Assembly: GCF_002217945.1 (NCBI RefSeq)
Contig: NZ_BCMG01000011.1
Location: 1-64,000 of the forward strand
Length of the DNA: 64,000 bases
Direction of reading: 5' to 3'
Origin: Secundilactobacillus silagei JCM 19001
GTDB taxonomy: Bacteria > Bacillota > Bacilli > Lactobacillales > Lactobacillaceae
In this document: in pieces, positions 9,736 to 18,171 of the stretch
Position numbering within the stretch: the stretch's first letter is position 1
Layout of the letters: each line of letters opens with the position of its first letter
Notes under the pieces: generated by a model
The model's input: the letters and a program-made list of their open reading frames with translations, nothing else
The model's database searches: none
Told to the model about the DNA's origin: nothing
Made by a program: the position numbers and the translations under genes

Positions 9736-10614
9736 CTTGAACAGATTATGCGATGGCCGAGCATAAGTAAACCCTTCGCCAATGGCCTCGTTGACGTCAA
9801 AAATCGTCATAAAGGCCGATTTATCAAGTTCACTAACAATCATCTGCAGATCATGCAATTCACTGGGACTGACAACAACGTACAGCACGGGACGGTCTTT
9901 ATGCGAATAGCCGCCTTCACCGTGGAGGATGCTGACCCCACGTTCCATGACGGTCATCACTTGATCAATAATTTCCTGTGACTTCGAGCTGATAATCAGC
10001 ACACCCTTAGCGGCGTAGGTTCCGCTGAGGATGAAGTTGACCAGGCGTGAAAAGACGTAAGAATAAAGAATCGTGTAGGCCATGTGGCGAACGTCGATGT
10101 AAACCAGGGAGACTACCAGAACTAAAATGTCTAACCATAGAAGGGTCTGGCCCATTGGAATCCCCCGAAAGCGTTCAAAAATGCGGGCGATAATATCGGT
10201 TCCGCCAGTGGTTCCGCCATAGCGATACAGTAAGCCACTGCCTGCGCCACCGGTAATACCAGCAGCCATTGCGGCTAAAAATAAATCATGGTGGAGATCA
10301 ATGCTTAAGGGGACTTGCTGCCAGATCCATAGGAATACTGACAGCATGACCGTTCCGTAAAGCGTATAAATAATTGCCCGACGTCCTAAAAACCGGTAAC
10401 CGAATAAAATTAATGGAATATTGATCAAAATTGTGGAATAGGCCGGATTAAAATTAAACAAACCCTTTAAGATCAGTGTCACACCACTAATCCCACCATC
10501 CGCTAGCTGATTAGCAATGTTAAACTTGATGAGTGCAAACGCGTAAGCTGCACAGCCAATAGTGATCATCAGTAAATCAATGAAGCGCACTTTTTCTTCA
10601 ACGTTATTGGTCAA
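9724..10614 (-). CDS. YitT family membrane protein (DUF161/DUF2179)
   Basis: An integral membrane protein of 296 residues. Five or six membrane segments occupy about residues 12-205, with the family signature GGTTGGTDIIARIF near residue 145. The C-terminal 80 residues are a soluble DUF2179 domain (MTVMERGVSILHGEGGY ... FDVNEAIGEGF). The start is TTG at 10614, six bases after GGAGGC. It lies between the TPR gene and cca but on the opposite strand. Transport substrate is unknown. Confidence 0.88.
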   Translation of the reverse strand: MTNNVEEKVRFIDLLMITIGCAAYAFALIKFNIANQLADGGISGVTLILKGLFNFNPAYSTILINIPLILFGYRFLGRRAIIYTLYGTVMLSVFLWIWQQVPLSIDLHHDLFLAAMAAGITGGAGSGLLYRYGGTTGGTDIIARIFERFRGIPMGQTLLWLDILVLVVSLVYIDVRHMAYTILYSYVFSRLVNFILSGTYAAKGVLIISSKSQEIIDQVMTVMERGVSILHGEGGYSHKDRPVLYVVVSPSELHDLQMIVSELDKSAFMTIFDVNEAIGEGFTYARPSHNLFKHTG

Positions 10615-10700
10615 ATTAATGCCTCCAATTTTTTCAATTTTTATCTTGGCCCGCCAAGGTCGATCTCTTGATAATCATAGCATATCCAATTGAAGTGCAG

Positions 10701-10730
10701 TTGGTTATACTTAGGGATATCTGGTAAAAT
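10701..10730 (+). promoter_or_regulatory. Probable promoter for the cca operon
   Basis: TTGGTT, 18-base spacer, TAAAAT, 56 bases before the cca start and facing away from yitT. Confidence 0.45.
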
Positions 10731-10785
10731 TGAATAGGCTAAAGATTGGAAATGCAGTATAACTCACACAAAAGGGTCGATCAAA

Positions 10786-12000
10786 ATGAGAATTGAAACA
10801 TTACCGGAAGAATTTATAAAAGCACAGCCCATCATTGACACTATCGAAGCGGCTGGCTATGAAGCCTACTATGTCGGTGGCTCAGTACGCGACACCCTGC
10901 TGAACTTGCCGATCCATGACGTGGACATTGCGACCAGTGCCTATCCGGAAGAGGTTAAATCGTTATTTAAGCGAACAGTGGATACTGGCATTGAACATGG
11001 TACCGTCATGATTTTAGACCACGGGACGGGGTATGAGACGACCACGTTTAGAACTGAATCCGGGTATCAAGATTACCGGCGGCCAGATTCGGTCAAATTT
11101 GTTAGATCGTTAAAAGAAGATCTGAACCGGCGCGACTTTACGATCAACGCGCTCGCATTAAAAACGGACGGGACGATCATCGACTACTTCGATGGTTTAG
11201 GCGATCTTAAAAAACACCGGATTCGCGCGGTCGGTGATCCCGAAAAACGGTTCAACGAAGATGCCTTGCGTATGATGCGGGCGGTTCGGTTTGCCAGTCA
11301 ACTCAACTTCGATATTGATGCAGATACCGTTGCTGGCATTGAACATCATGGCCGTTTGCTGACCAAAATTGCGGTGGAGCGAATCCACGTTGAATTTGTG
11401 AAAATGCTGTTGGGCAATTGGCCGGCGAAGGGGCTTGATGTTTTCATGAATACGGGCTTATACCAATACTGCCCGGACTTTGAGCCGTATAAAGACCAGT
11501 TCAACCAGCTGCGGAGCCAGTTAACCCGTGGTATGAGTAATGAGACCGCGGTTTGGACTTTATTGGCAGCTGTTTTTGAGCTATCCAGTAAGCAAGTCAA
11601 CCAACTGCTGAAAGACTGGAAGTCAGCCAATCAGTTGATCGACGATGTTCAGGTGGCAGTTAAAGCCTTCCACGCTATTACTACCCAGACAGTTGATGCT
11701 TGGACACTTTATCAAACGGGTCATGATCTGATTGCTATCGCTAATGAAGTGGCTGGACAGCTGGGATCTGCAACGTATCAAACAGCGGACCTGTTAGCGC
11801 AGTACGATGCCTTGCAGATCCATTCCAAAAAAGCGCTAACCATCACTGGTCAAGACCTCATGGCAGCGGGCATCAAACCTGGACCGCAACTAGGCCAGGC
11901 GTTAAATTATCTAGAACGACAAGTCGTTGAAGGTCAATTAAACAATCAAGAAGCAGATTTATTGACCGCAGCAATTAATTATTTAAACGAGAAAGCGTGA
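10786..12000 (+). CDS. cca: CCA tRNA nucleotidyltransferase
   Basis: Adds or repairs the 3'-CCA end of tRNAs using CTP and ATP. The N-terminal nucleotidyltransferase core shows YYVGGSVRDTLLN and the catalytic HDVDIAT, then RRDFTINALA and the RFNEDALRMMRAVRFA signature of class II enzymes. At 404 residues it has the normal length for Firmicutes. It is the first gene of a tight run: the ABC-F gene starts five bases after its stop. Confidence 0.96.
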   Translation: MRIETLPEEFIKAQPIIDTIEAAGYEAYYVGGSVRDTLLNLPIHDVDIATSAYPEEVKSLFKRTVDTGIEHGTVMILDHGTGYETTTFRTESGYQDYRRPDSVKFVRSLKEDLNRRDFTINALALKTDGTIIDYFDGLGDLKKHRIRAVGDPEKRFNEDALRMMRAVRFASQLNFDIDADTVAGIEHHGRLLTKIAVERIHVEFVKMLLGNWPAKGLDVFMNTGLYQYCPDFEPYKDQFNQLRSQLTRGMSNETAVWTLLAAVFELSSKQVNQLLKDWKSANQLIDDVQVAVKAFHAITTQTVDAWTLYQTGHDLIAIANEVAGQLGSATYQTADLLAQYDALQIHSKKALTITGQDLMAAGIKPGPQLGQALNYLERQVVEGQLNNQEADLLTAAINYLNEKA

Positions 12001-12004
12001 CCAA

Positions 12005-13897
12005 ATGCAAACACTAAGAGCAGAAGGATTGACCCGAACTTATGGCGAAAAAACGCTATTTGATAAGGTCGACTTCATTATTAATGAAAATGATCGAATT
12101 GGTTTGATTGGAACTAACGGCAGCGGCAAGACGAGTCTGCTGAATACCTTAGCAGGAATGGCGCAGTATGACGGAGAGATCATTACGCCAAATGAGTATT
12201 CCATCGCTTATTTAATGCAAGATCCCGAATTTAACGATCAGCAGACCATTATGGATGCCGTTTTTTCCGGATCGCAAAAAGTCTTTAAAATTATTCGTCG
12301 CTATGAAGATACATTAGCAGCTTACAGTACCGATCCTGAAGACAAGAAGAAACAGCAGCAGTACATGGATGCTGAAGCACAAATGAATGAAGCCGATGCC
12401 TGGACCGCGGAAAGTGACGTCAAAACGATTTTGACGCAGCTGCACATTACTGATCTGACCCAGCAAATGGGTACCTTATCTGGTGGTCAACGTAAGCGGG
12501 TCGGATTGGCACAGGTCCTGATTCAGTCACCAGACTTATTATTGCTGGACGAACCGACTAACCACTTGGACTTTGATTCCATTGACTGGTTAGAGAATTA
12601 CTTAGCGAGTTACAAGGGTGCGCTGATCGTCGTTACCCATGACCGTTATTTCTTGGATCAAGTTGCTAACCATATCTGGGAGCTGTCCTTTGGGCGCTTA
12701 TTTAATTACGATGGTAACTACCAAGACTACGTTGGCCAAAAAGCCACTCGGGTTGAACAGGAAGCGACTGCTGATCATAAGCAGCAACGGCTTTATAAAC
12801 AGGAACTGGCTTGGATGAAGGCCGGTGCGCATGCTCGGACAACCAAACAGCAGGCCCGGATCAACCGGTTTAATAAAATCAAGGAACAAGTGGGGACGAC
12901 ACCCACGGAAGAAGACGTTTCCATTGATTTAGGCCAAACCCGGCTAGGCAAGCAAGTCATTGACGTGAAAGACGCTAATTTAAAGTTAGATAATCACGTT
13001 TTGCTAAAAGATTTTAACCTCTTAGTTCAGGCTGGCGACCGAATCGGTATTTCCGGTGAAAATGGTGCGGGAAAATCATCACTGTTAAACGTCATGGCGC
13101 AGCGGCTGCCACTTGATTCCGGTACCGTGACCATTGGTGAAACGGTTAAGATGGCATACTACACGCAACGCACGGAACCAATCCCAGAAGATAAGCGGAT
13201 CATTAGCTACCTCAACGAAGTGGGGACTAACGTCACTGATAAAAGCGGCCATTCGATCTCCGTTTCCGAACTGCTGGAAGAATTCCTATTTCCAAGTTTT
13301 ATGCATGGCACGCTGATTCGGAAATTATCCGGTGGTGAAAAACGGCGGCTGTACTTATTGAAACTCTTGATGGAACAGCCCAACGTACTCTTCTTGGACG
13401 AACCGACTAATGATTTGGATATTTCAACACTGACAGTGCTGGAAGATTACATCAAGCACTTTAACGGGACGGTCATCACCGTTTCTCATGACCGTTACTT
13501 CCTTGATAAAGTGGCCGACAAACTGCTGATCTTTGATGGCAACGGTCAAATTGAACGGTACAGCGGTTTATTTACGGATTATTTGGCGACCCAGAAAAAG
13601 GCTCAGTCTAGTCATAAAAAGGAACCGGCTAAGCAGCCAGCACCAACAGCAGAAACACCAACACCGGCTAAAAAGGCTAAAACTAAGTTGACCTACAAGG
13701 AACAGCTGGAATGGGACGGCATTGAAGACGAAATTGACGCCTTAGAAAAGAAAAAGGCTGATTTGCAGTCACAAATGACCAAAAATGGCAATAATTATGA
13801 TAAATTAGCTACATTACAGGCTGACTTTGAAACCACCGATCATCAATTAGATCAAAAAATGGATCGCTGGGATTATTTGAGTCAATACGCGGAATAG
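12005..13897 (+). CDS. ABC-F family ATPase (Uup/YfmR-like)
   Basis: A soluble translation factor of the ABC-F type with two ATPase domains and no membrane segments. Domain 1 has GTNGSGKTS, signature LSGGQRKR and LLLLDEPTNHLD; domain 2 has GENGAGKSS, LSGGEKRR and LFLDEPTNDLD; the interdomain linker (about residues 240-310) would reach the ribosomal exit site. The C-terminal 90 residues form a Lys/Glu-rich coiled coil after a Pro/Ala linker, as in Uup and YfmR. The length of 630 matches the YfmR group, which helps ribosomes through difficult sequences. Nothing suggests an antibiotic-resistance subtype. It is coupled to cca and followed 12 bases later by thyA. Confidence 0.9.
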   Translation: MQTLRAEGLTRTYGEKTLFDKVDFIINENDRIGLIGTNGSGKTSLLNTLAGMAQYDGEIITPNEYSIAYLMQDPEFNDQQTIMDAVFSGSQKVFKIIRRYEDTLAAYSTDPEDKKKQQQYMDAEAQMNEADAWTAESDVKTILTQLHITDLTQQMGTLSGGQRKRVGLAQVLIQSPDLLLLDEPTNHLDFDSIDWLENYLASYKGALIVVTHDRYFLDQVANHIWELSFGRLFNYDGNYQDYVGQKATRVEQEATADHKQQRLYKQELAWMKAGAHARTTKQQARINRFNKIKEQVGTTPTEEDVSIDLGQTRLGKQVIDVKDANLKLDNHVLLKDFNLLVQAGDRIGISGENGAGKSSLLNVMAQRLPLDSGTVTIGETVKMAYYTQRTEPIPEDKRIISYLNEVGTNVTDKSGHSISVSELLEEFLFPSFMHGTLIRKLSGGEKRRLYLLKLLMEQPNVLFLDEPTNDLDISTLTVLEDYIKHFNGTVITVSHDRYFLDKVADKLLIFDGNGQIERYSGLFTDYLATQKKAQSSHKKEPAKQPAPTAETPTPAKKAKTKLTYKEQLEWDGIEDEIDALEKKKADLQSQMTKNGNNYDKLATLQADFETTDHQLDQKMDRWDYLSQYAE

Positions 13898-13909
13898 GAG
13901 AGCTGTTCA

Positions 13910-14860
13910 ATGCTAGAAGACGCATATTTAAACTTAGAACGCTATGTTTTGGAAAACGGCCATCGCAAAACTGACCGGACGGGAACGGGTACCATTAGTA
14001 CCTTTGGTTATCAGATGCGCTTTGATCTGAGTCAGGGATTCCCGTTATTAACCACTAAAAAAGTCCCGTTTGGGTTAATTAAAAGTGAGCTATTATGGTT
14101 CCTGCATGGTGATACCAATATTCAGTTTCTACTGAAGCACCATAATCACATCTGGGACGAATGGGCCTTTAAAAACTTTGTTGAATCAGCTGACTACCAC
14201 GGCCCGGATATGACCGATTTTGGCCGTCGTTCACTGGTTGACGAGGCATTTAATAAAGCCTATCAACAAGAAAAGAAAACTTTCTGCAAACGAATTGTCG
14301 AAGATGATGCCTTTGCTGCTAAGTATGGCTCATTAGGTAATGTTTACGGGGCGCAATGGCGTACTTGGAAGACCAGCAAGGGTGATACCATTGATCAGAT
14401 CAGCAACGTTTTGGAGACGCTGCGGACCCATCCGGATTCACGCCGAATGATCGTTTCAGCGTGGAATCCGGAAGATATCCCGGGCATGGCGATTCCACCC
14501 TGCCACACGATGTTCCAGTTTTACGTGAATGATGGCAAGTTGAGCTGCCAATTGTACCAGCGTTCAGCTGATATTTTCTTGGGTGTGCCGTTCAACATTG
14601 CCAGTTACGCATTGCTGACGAATTTAATTGCCAAAGAAGTGGGGTTAAAACCCGGTGACTTTGTTCACACATTGGGTGACGCTCACATTTACAGCAACCA
14701 TATTGAACAAGTGAAAACGCAATTGTCACGGACGCCGGCTGAAACACCGCAATTAGTGCTGAATCCGGATAAATCCAGCATTTTTGATTATGACATGGAT
14801 GATATTAAAGTGACTAATTATCATCCAGCACCAGCTATCAAAGCGCCAGTAGCCGTTTAG
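13910..14860 (+). CDS. thyA: Thymidylate synthase
   Basis: Converts dUMP to dTMP with methylene-tetrahydrofolate. The catalytic cysteine lies in [11 protein letters not shown], the phosphate-binding arginines in [17 protein letters not shown], and the C-terminus ends IKAPVAV, the closing tail. At 316 residues it has the 50-residue insertion (about residues 85-140) of the well-studied L. casei enzyme. AGGAGAG precedes the ATG. folA follows after ten bases, so the dihydrofolate it makes is recycled by the next gene product. Confidence 0.98.
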   Translation: MLEDAYLNLERYVLENGHRKTDRTGTGTISTFGYQMRFDLSQGFPLLTTKKVPFGLIKSELLWFLHGDTNIQFLLKHHNHIWDEWAFKNFVESADYHGPDMTDFGRRSLVDEAFNKAYQQEKKTFCKRIVEDDAFAAKYGSLGNVYGAQWRTWKTSKGDTIDQISNVLETLRTHPDSRRMIVSAWNPEDIPGMAIPPCHTMFQFYVNDGKLSCQLYQRSADIFLGVPFNIASYALLTNLIAKEVGLKPGDFVHTLGDAHIYSNHIEQVKTQLSRTPAETPQLVLNPDKSSIFDYDMDDIKVTNYHPAPAIKAPVAV

Positions 14861-14870
14861 GGGTGATCTG

Positions 14871-15359
14871 ATGATATTTATTTGGGCCGAAGATACTCAG
14901 CACGCGATTGGTCATAAAGGGCAATTACCGTGGCATTTACCAGCTGATATGGCGTTTTTTAAACAGCATACGATCGGTAAAACACTGATTTCTGGTAGCC
15001 GGACGTTTGCCAGCTACAAGAAGCCGCTGCCGCATCGCAAAAACATTGTTTTAACGACCCGGACTGCTACGGATTATCCCAGCAGTGTTGAAGTGCTGCA
15101 CAGTGCTTCAGAAGTGGCGGCCTATGAACAGGCTCATCCGCAAGAAACGGTGATCGTCAGCGGTGGGGCGAAAGTCTTTAAAAGTTTGTTACCCTACGTT
15201 GACACGTTACTACGGACCCGGGTGCAGCACACCTTTAAAGCGGACACCTACATGCCAAAAATCGACTATGACCAGTTTGAACTGATTTCGTCTACCACAC
15301 ACCAACCTGACGAAAAGAACCCATATAGCATGATTTTTGAGCATTGGCAACGTCGCTGA
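14871..15359 (+). CDS. folA: Dihydrofolate reductase
   Basis: NADPH-dependent reduction of dihydrofolate to tetrahydrofolate. Visible motifs are the Met20-loop region AIGHKGQLPWHLPADM with the catalytic Asp at residue 26, the NADPH-binding TLISGSRTFASY, and VSGGAKVF. The 162-residue length matches the lactobacillar enzyme. It is the last gene of the cca-ABC-F-thyA-folA run and is followed by a strong terminator. Confidence 0.96.
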   Translation: MIFIWAEDTQHAIGHKGQLPWHLPADMAFFKQHTIGKTLISGSRTFASYKKPLPHRKNIVLTTRTATDYPSSVEVLHSASEVAAYEQAHPQETVIVSGGAKVFKSLLPYVDTLLRTRVQHTFKADTYMPKIDYDQFELISSTTHQPDEKNPYSMIFEHWQRR

Positions 15360-15387
15360 TTTTAATGATTGAAAATGAGATAAAGTG

Positions 15388-15427
15388 AAAAGCCGACTTT
15401 CCTGAAACAGAGGAAGGTCGGCTTTTT
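15388..15427 (+). terminator. Terminator after folA
   Basis: AAAAGCCGACTTTCCT pairs with AGGAAGGTCGGCTTTTT with one mismatch and a seven-base loop. Confidence 0.92.
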
Positions 15428-15466
15428 GATTAATGGCAACGCTTGTCACGCTTTAAAACGCTTAGC

Positions 15467-15481
15467 ATATTCTAAGAATAT
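15467..15481. promoter_or_regulatory. Perfect 7-1-7 palindrome upstream of the liv promoter
   Basis: ATATTCTAAGAATAT lies about 140 bases upstream of the -35 box in AT-rich DNA. It does not fit the CodY consensus. It could be an operator; no regulator can be named. Confidence 0.3.
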
Positions 15482-15619
15482 TATTCCAACAATTTATCAA
15501 AAAAATATATCAGATTTTAAAATAAATTTTTTAGTTAGATAATCGTTGATATAGAAGCAATTATGTGGAATCAGCAATAGCAAATCTTAAGCAAAATTAA
15601 TTAAAAGTAAAAATAATTG

Positions 15620-15648
15620 TTGACGAATTATGAAATTATGATTATAGT
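15620..15648 (+). promoter_or_regulatory. Promoter of the liv operon
   Basis: TTGACG, 17-base spacer, TATAGT. Predicted start near 15655, giving a leader of about 335 bases that contains the leader peptide and attenuator. The upstream 100 bases are very AT-rich. Confidence 0.75.
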
Positions 15649-15694
15649 TATTGCATTCACCAAGTTAAAAAATTCTGACAGGAGGTTACATCAC

Positions 15695-15787
15695 ATGACT
15701 AATTCAATCGTAAAACAATTTAACGTAACCTCTGCAAGTCAGAGTTTAGTCTTATTATTAAAATCCAAGGACGCAACGATTAGCTAG
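15695..15787 (+). CDS. Leader peptide of the branched-chain amino acid transport operon
   Basis: A 30-codon reading frame with a good ribosome binding site (AGGAGG, nine bases before ATG). Its middle reads SQSLVLLLKSK, with four TTA leucine codons and one valine codon in five consecutive positions; two more Val and an Ile lie near the start and one Ile near the end. It sits between a strong promoter and an intrinsic terminator, followed by a leucine/isoleucine/valine importer. This is the layout of a ribosome-stalling attenuator. The function is inferred from position, codon content and the terminator; the peptide itself matches no family I know. Confidence 0.7.
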   Translation: MTNSIVKQFNVTSASQSLVLLLKSKDATIS

Positions 15788-15816
15788 TAGCTTAGCCTAC
15801 TAATTAAATTCAGTTG

Positions 15817-15905
15817 AGCCCTTATTTATGTATTTTAATGATGAGGGCTTGATGATCAAATTCTGACTTTAGACCTCATTCATTAAATTGAATGAGGTTT
15901 TTTTA
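15817..15905 (+). promoter_or_regulatory. Transcription attenuator of the liv operon
   Basis: Three mutually exclusive pairings are visible. AGCCCTTAT (15817-15825) can pair with ATGAGGGCT (15841-15849). The ATGAGG part of that second arm can instead pair with CCTCAT (15874-15879). The latter is the 5' arm of a perfect ten-pair terminator, ACCTCATTCA (15873-15882) with TGAATGAGGT (15889-15898), followed by a T run to 15905. Smaller hairpins inside and just after the leader peptide (CTCTG/CAGAG; TAGTAG/CTACTA) may transmit the ribosome position. Confidence 0.7.
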
Positions 15906-15989
15906 TTGCTTTGACACGGGGAGGGAAGCTCGTCAGGCAAGTTGTACCATACATAACACAAAAAAATATTTGGAAAGCAGGAGAAATTT

Positions 15990-17186
15990 ATGAAGAAATC
16001 AACGATCAAACGCATTACAGGATTCGCCGCTATCGCAATGTCAGCCGCTATTTTTGCGGGGTGTACCACCGCTAAAACCACCACTCAAGGTAATGACCAA
16101 ACCGGCAACACCGTTAAAATTGGGGTCAACATGGAGCTTTCCGGTGCCGCTGGTGGCTACGGCAACCAAATGAAACAGGGGATTCAGATGGCCACTAAAG
16201 AGATCAACAGCAAGGGCGGCGTGAACGTTAACGGGAAAAAGAAGAAGATCAAGCTGATCATCAAGGATGATAAGACGTCGACCAGTACATCCGCTTCGGT
16301 GGCCGCACAACTGGTCAACAACGATAAGGTCAACGCCATTATCGGGACTGCCACGACCAACGCCGGGACGGCTGCCATTCCAAACGAAACTAAAGCTAAA
16401 GTACCAGCTTTGAGTCCATCCGCTACCGACCCCAATTTCACTCTGCAAAAGGATGGCAAAGTTCAGCCATACGTCTTCCGGGCATGCTACCAAAACAACT
16501 TCCAAGGCGGTACCGGCGCCAAATTCATCTATAACAATTTGAAAGCTAAGCGGGTCGCCGTGCTTGGTGACAACTCAACGGATTATGGGACTGGCCTTGC
16601 TAAAGCCTTTAAACAGCAGTTCAAGGGTAAAGTCGTTGATACCCAGTACTTCTCAGGTGGTGATAAAGACTTCAACGCGATTTTGACCGCCTTTAAGAAC
16701 AAGAAGATCGATGCCATCTACGCGCCAGGTTATTACTCCGAAATTGGCCTGATCATCAAGCAAGCGCGTCAAATTGGTTTGAACGTGCCAATCGTTGGTT
16801 CTGATGGCATGGCCGACGCTAAGCTGGTTCAAATTGCTGGTGCTAAGAACGCTTCTAACATCTACTACACCACACCATTCTCCAAAACGGTGGCTAAGCA
16901 AAACCCAGTCGCAGTTAAATTCATGAACGCTTACAAAGCCCGTTACCACACTGAGGCACCAACCTTCTCAGCCTTGGCTTACGATTCAACTTACATGATC
17001 AAGCAAGCTATCGAAAACGAAAAATCAGCCAACTCAGTTAAGATCACCAAGGGCCTCGCAAACATCAAAGACTTCAACGGTGTCACTGGTAAGATCACCA
17101 TCGATTCTAAGCATGATGCCACTAAGCCAATTGCCGTTGAACACTTGAACAACGGTAAGGTCGTTGGTTCAACACAAATTAAATAA
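15990..17186 (+). CDS. livJ: Branched-chain amino acid ABC transporter substrate-binding lipoprotein
   Basis: Extracellular receptor of a Leu/Ile/Val (HAAT family) importer. A lipoprotein signal peptide is present: KKS/KR charges, hydrophobic core, and lipobox FAGC with Cys25 as the lipidation site. The mature part has the type I periplasmic-binding fold, with IGVNMELSGAAGGYGNQMKQ at the start and the ATTNAGTAAIPNE and AVLGDNSTDYGTG segments. At 398 residues it is normal for the family. AGCAGGAG lies upstream of ATG. It is the first structural gene behind the attenuator. Confidence 0.93.
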   Translation: MKKSTIKRITGFAAIAMSAAIFAGCTTAKTTTQGNDQTGNTVKIGVNMELSGAAGGYGNQMKQGIQMATKEINSKGGVNVNGKKKKIKLIIKDDKTSTSTSASVAAQLVNNDKVNAIIGTATTNAGTAAIPNETKAKVPALSPSATDPNFTLQKDGKVQPYVFRACYQNNFQGGTGAKFIYNNLKAKRVAVLGDNSTDYGTGLAKAFKQQFKGKVVDTQYFSGGDKDFNAILTAFKNKKIDAIYAPGYYSEIGLIIKQARQIGLNVPIVGSDGMADAKLVQIAGAKNASNIYYTTPFSKTVAKQNPVAVKFMNAYKARYHTEAPTFSALAYDSTYMIKQAIENEKSANSVKITKGLANIKDFNGVTGKITIDSKHDATKPIAVEHLNNGKVVGSTQIK

Positions 17187-17193
17187 TTAATCA

Positions 17194-17216
17194 AGAGCTG
17201 CCCACTAGGGGGCTCT
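17194..17216 (+). other. Intercistronic hairpin between livJ and livH
   Basis: AGAGC and GCTCT with inner GCCC/GGG(G) pairing, no T run. Such hairpins often stabilise the upstream message and leave the binding protein in excess over the permeases. Confidence 0.45.
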
Positions 17217-17289
17217 CGTGAGCAAGCCAAGCTGTCTGTTGACGAGAACTTCCTAATTGGTACGCTACTACATAAAGGAGGGTGACACC

Positions 17290-18168
17290 TTGACAACACT
17301 CTTTCAACAACTAATAAACGGCCTGTCGTTGGGCAGTATCTACGCGCTGCTGGCACTGGGCTACACCATGGTTTACGGCATCATCAAACTGATCAACTTC
17401 GCTCATGGTGACATTTATATGCTAGGCGCCTTCTGGGGCTATTACACCATTAACTATTGGCATTTTAATTTTATCTTCGCTCTGTTATCCGCCATGGTCG
17501 TTTGCGCGGCCAGTGGTGTGATCATTGAATACTTCGCTTACCGGCCACTGCGCCACGCACCACGCATCACCGCTTTGATCACCGCAATCGGTGTCTCATA
17601 TTTTCTGGAAAACGGCATGTCATACCTCTACGGTGCTGATACCAGAGACTTTCCGCAAGTGATCAAGCAGGTCAATTACAGTCTGTGGGGCGTTCGAGTA
17701 TCTAATATTCAAATTTTGATTCTTGCTACTGCTTGTCTCTTGATGATCTTGTTGCAGCTGATCATCAAGAAAACCAAAATGGGGCGGGCCATGCGGGCGG
17801 TTTCCGTCGATCCCGATGCCGCTGAACTGGTGGGGATCAACATTAACCAAACGATTTCATTTACCTTCGCATTAGGGTCTTCAATGGCTGGTGCGGCGGG
17901 TGTTCTGATTGGCCTGTACTACAACTCGATTGACCCGCTGATGGGAATGACACCAGGTATCAAGGCTTTCGTGGCTGCGGTAGTTGGTGGGATTGGTTCA
18001 GTTCCAGGTGCTTCACTAGGTGGTTTCCTGATTGGTCTGCTGGAAACGGCCGTTCAATCGGTTGGCCTTTCAGCCTACAAGGACGCCGCGGTCTATCTGG
18101 TTCTGATTATTATCCTGCTGGTATTGCCATCCGGGATCTTCGGTAAAAACGTCAAAGAAAAGGTTTAG
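17290..18168 (+). CDS. livH: Branched-chain amino acid ABC transporter permease LivH
   Basis: Integral membrane subunit with about eight hydrophobic segments. Family motifs include NGLSLGSIYALLALGYTMVYGIIKLINFAHGD (spanning residues about 7-38), the cytoplasmic coupling segment GRAMRAVSVDPDAAELVGI, and VGGIGSVPGASLGGFLIGL near the end. The start is TTG at 17290, seven bases after the AAAGGAGGG site; the in-frame extension to 17257 lacks one. It pairs with LivM, whose gene follows three bases downstream. Confidence 0.93.
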   Translation: MTTLFQQLINGLSLGSIYALLALGYTMVYGIIKLINFAHGDIYMLGAFWGYYTINYWHFNFIFALLSAMVVCAASGVIIEYFAYRPLRHAPRITALITAIGVSYFLENGMSYLYGADTRDFPQVIKQVNYSLWGVRVSNIQILILATACLLMILLQLIIKKTKMGRAMRAVSVDPDAAELVGININQTISFTFALGSSMAGAAGVLIGLYYNSIDPLMGMTPGIKAFVAAVVGGIGSVPGASLGGFLIGLLETAVQSVGLSAYKDAAVYLVLIIILLVLPSGIFGKNVKEKV

Positions 18169-18171
18169 GTG

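Noticed and set aside
12005-13897. Antibiotic-resistance ABC-F protein
   Set aside because: The C-terminal coiled coil and housekeeping context fit Uup/YfmR, not Vga/Lsa/Msr types.
15467-15481. CodY box upstream of the liv promoter
   Set aside because: The palindrome ATATTCTAAGAATAT differs from AATTTTCNGAAAATT at too many positions.
15660-15910. T-box riboswitch before livJ
   Set aside because: No T-box core and no specifier-loop layout; a translated leader peptide explains the terminator better.
16041-16505. Leftward reading frames opposite livJ
   Set aside because: Shadows of a highly codon-biased gene; no start signals or recognisable protein.
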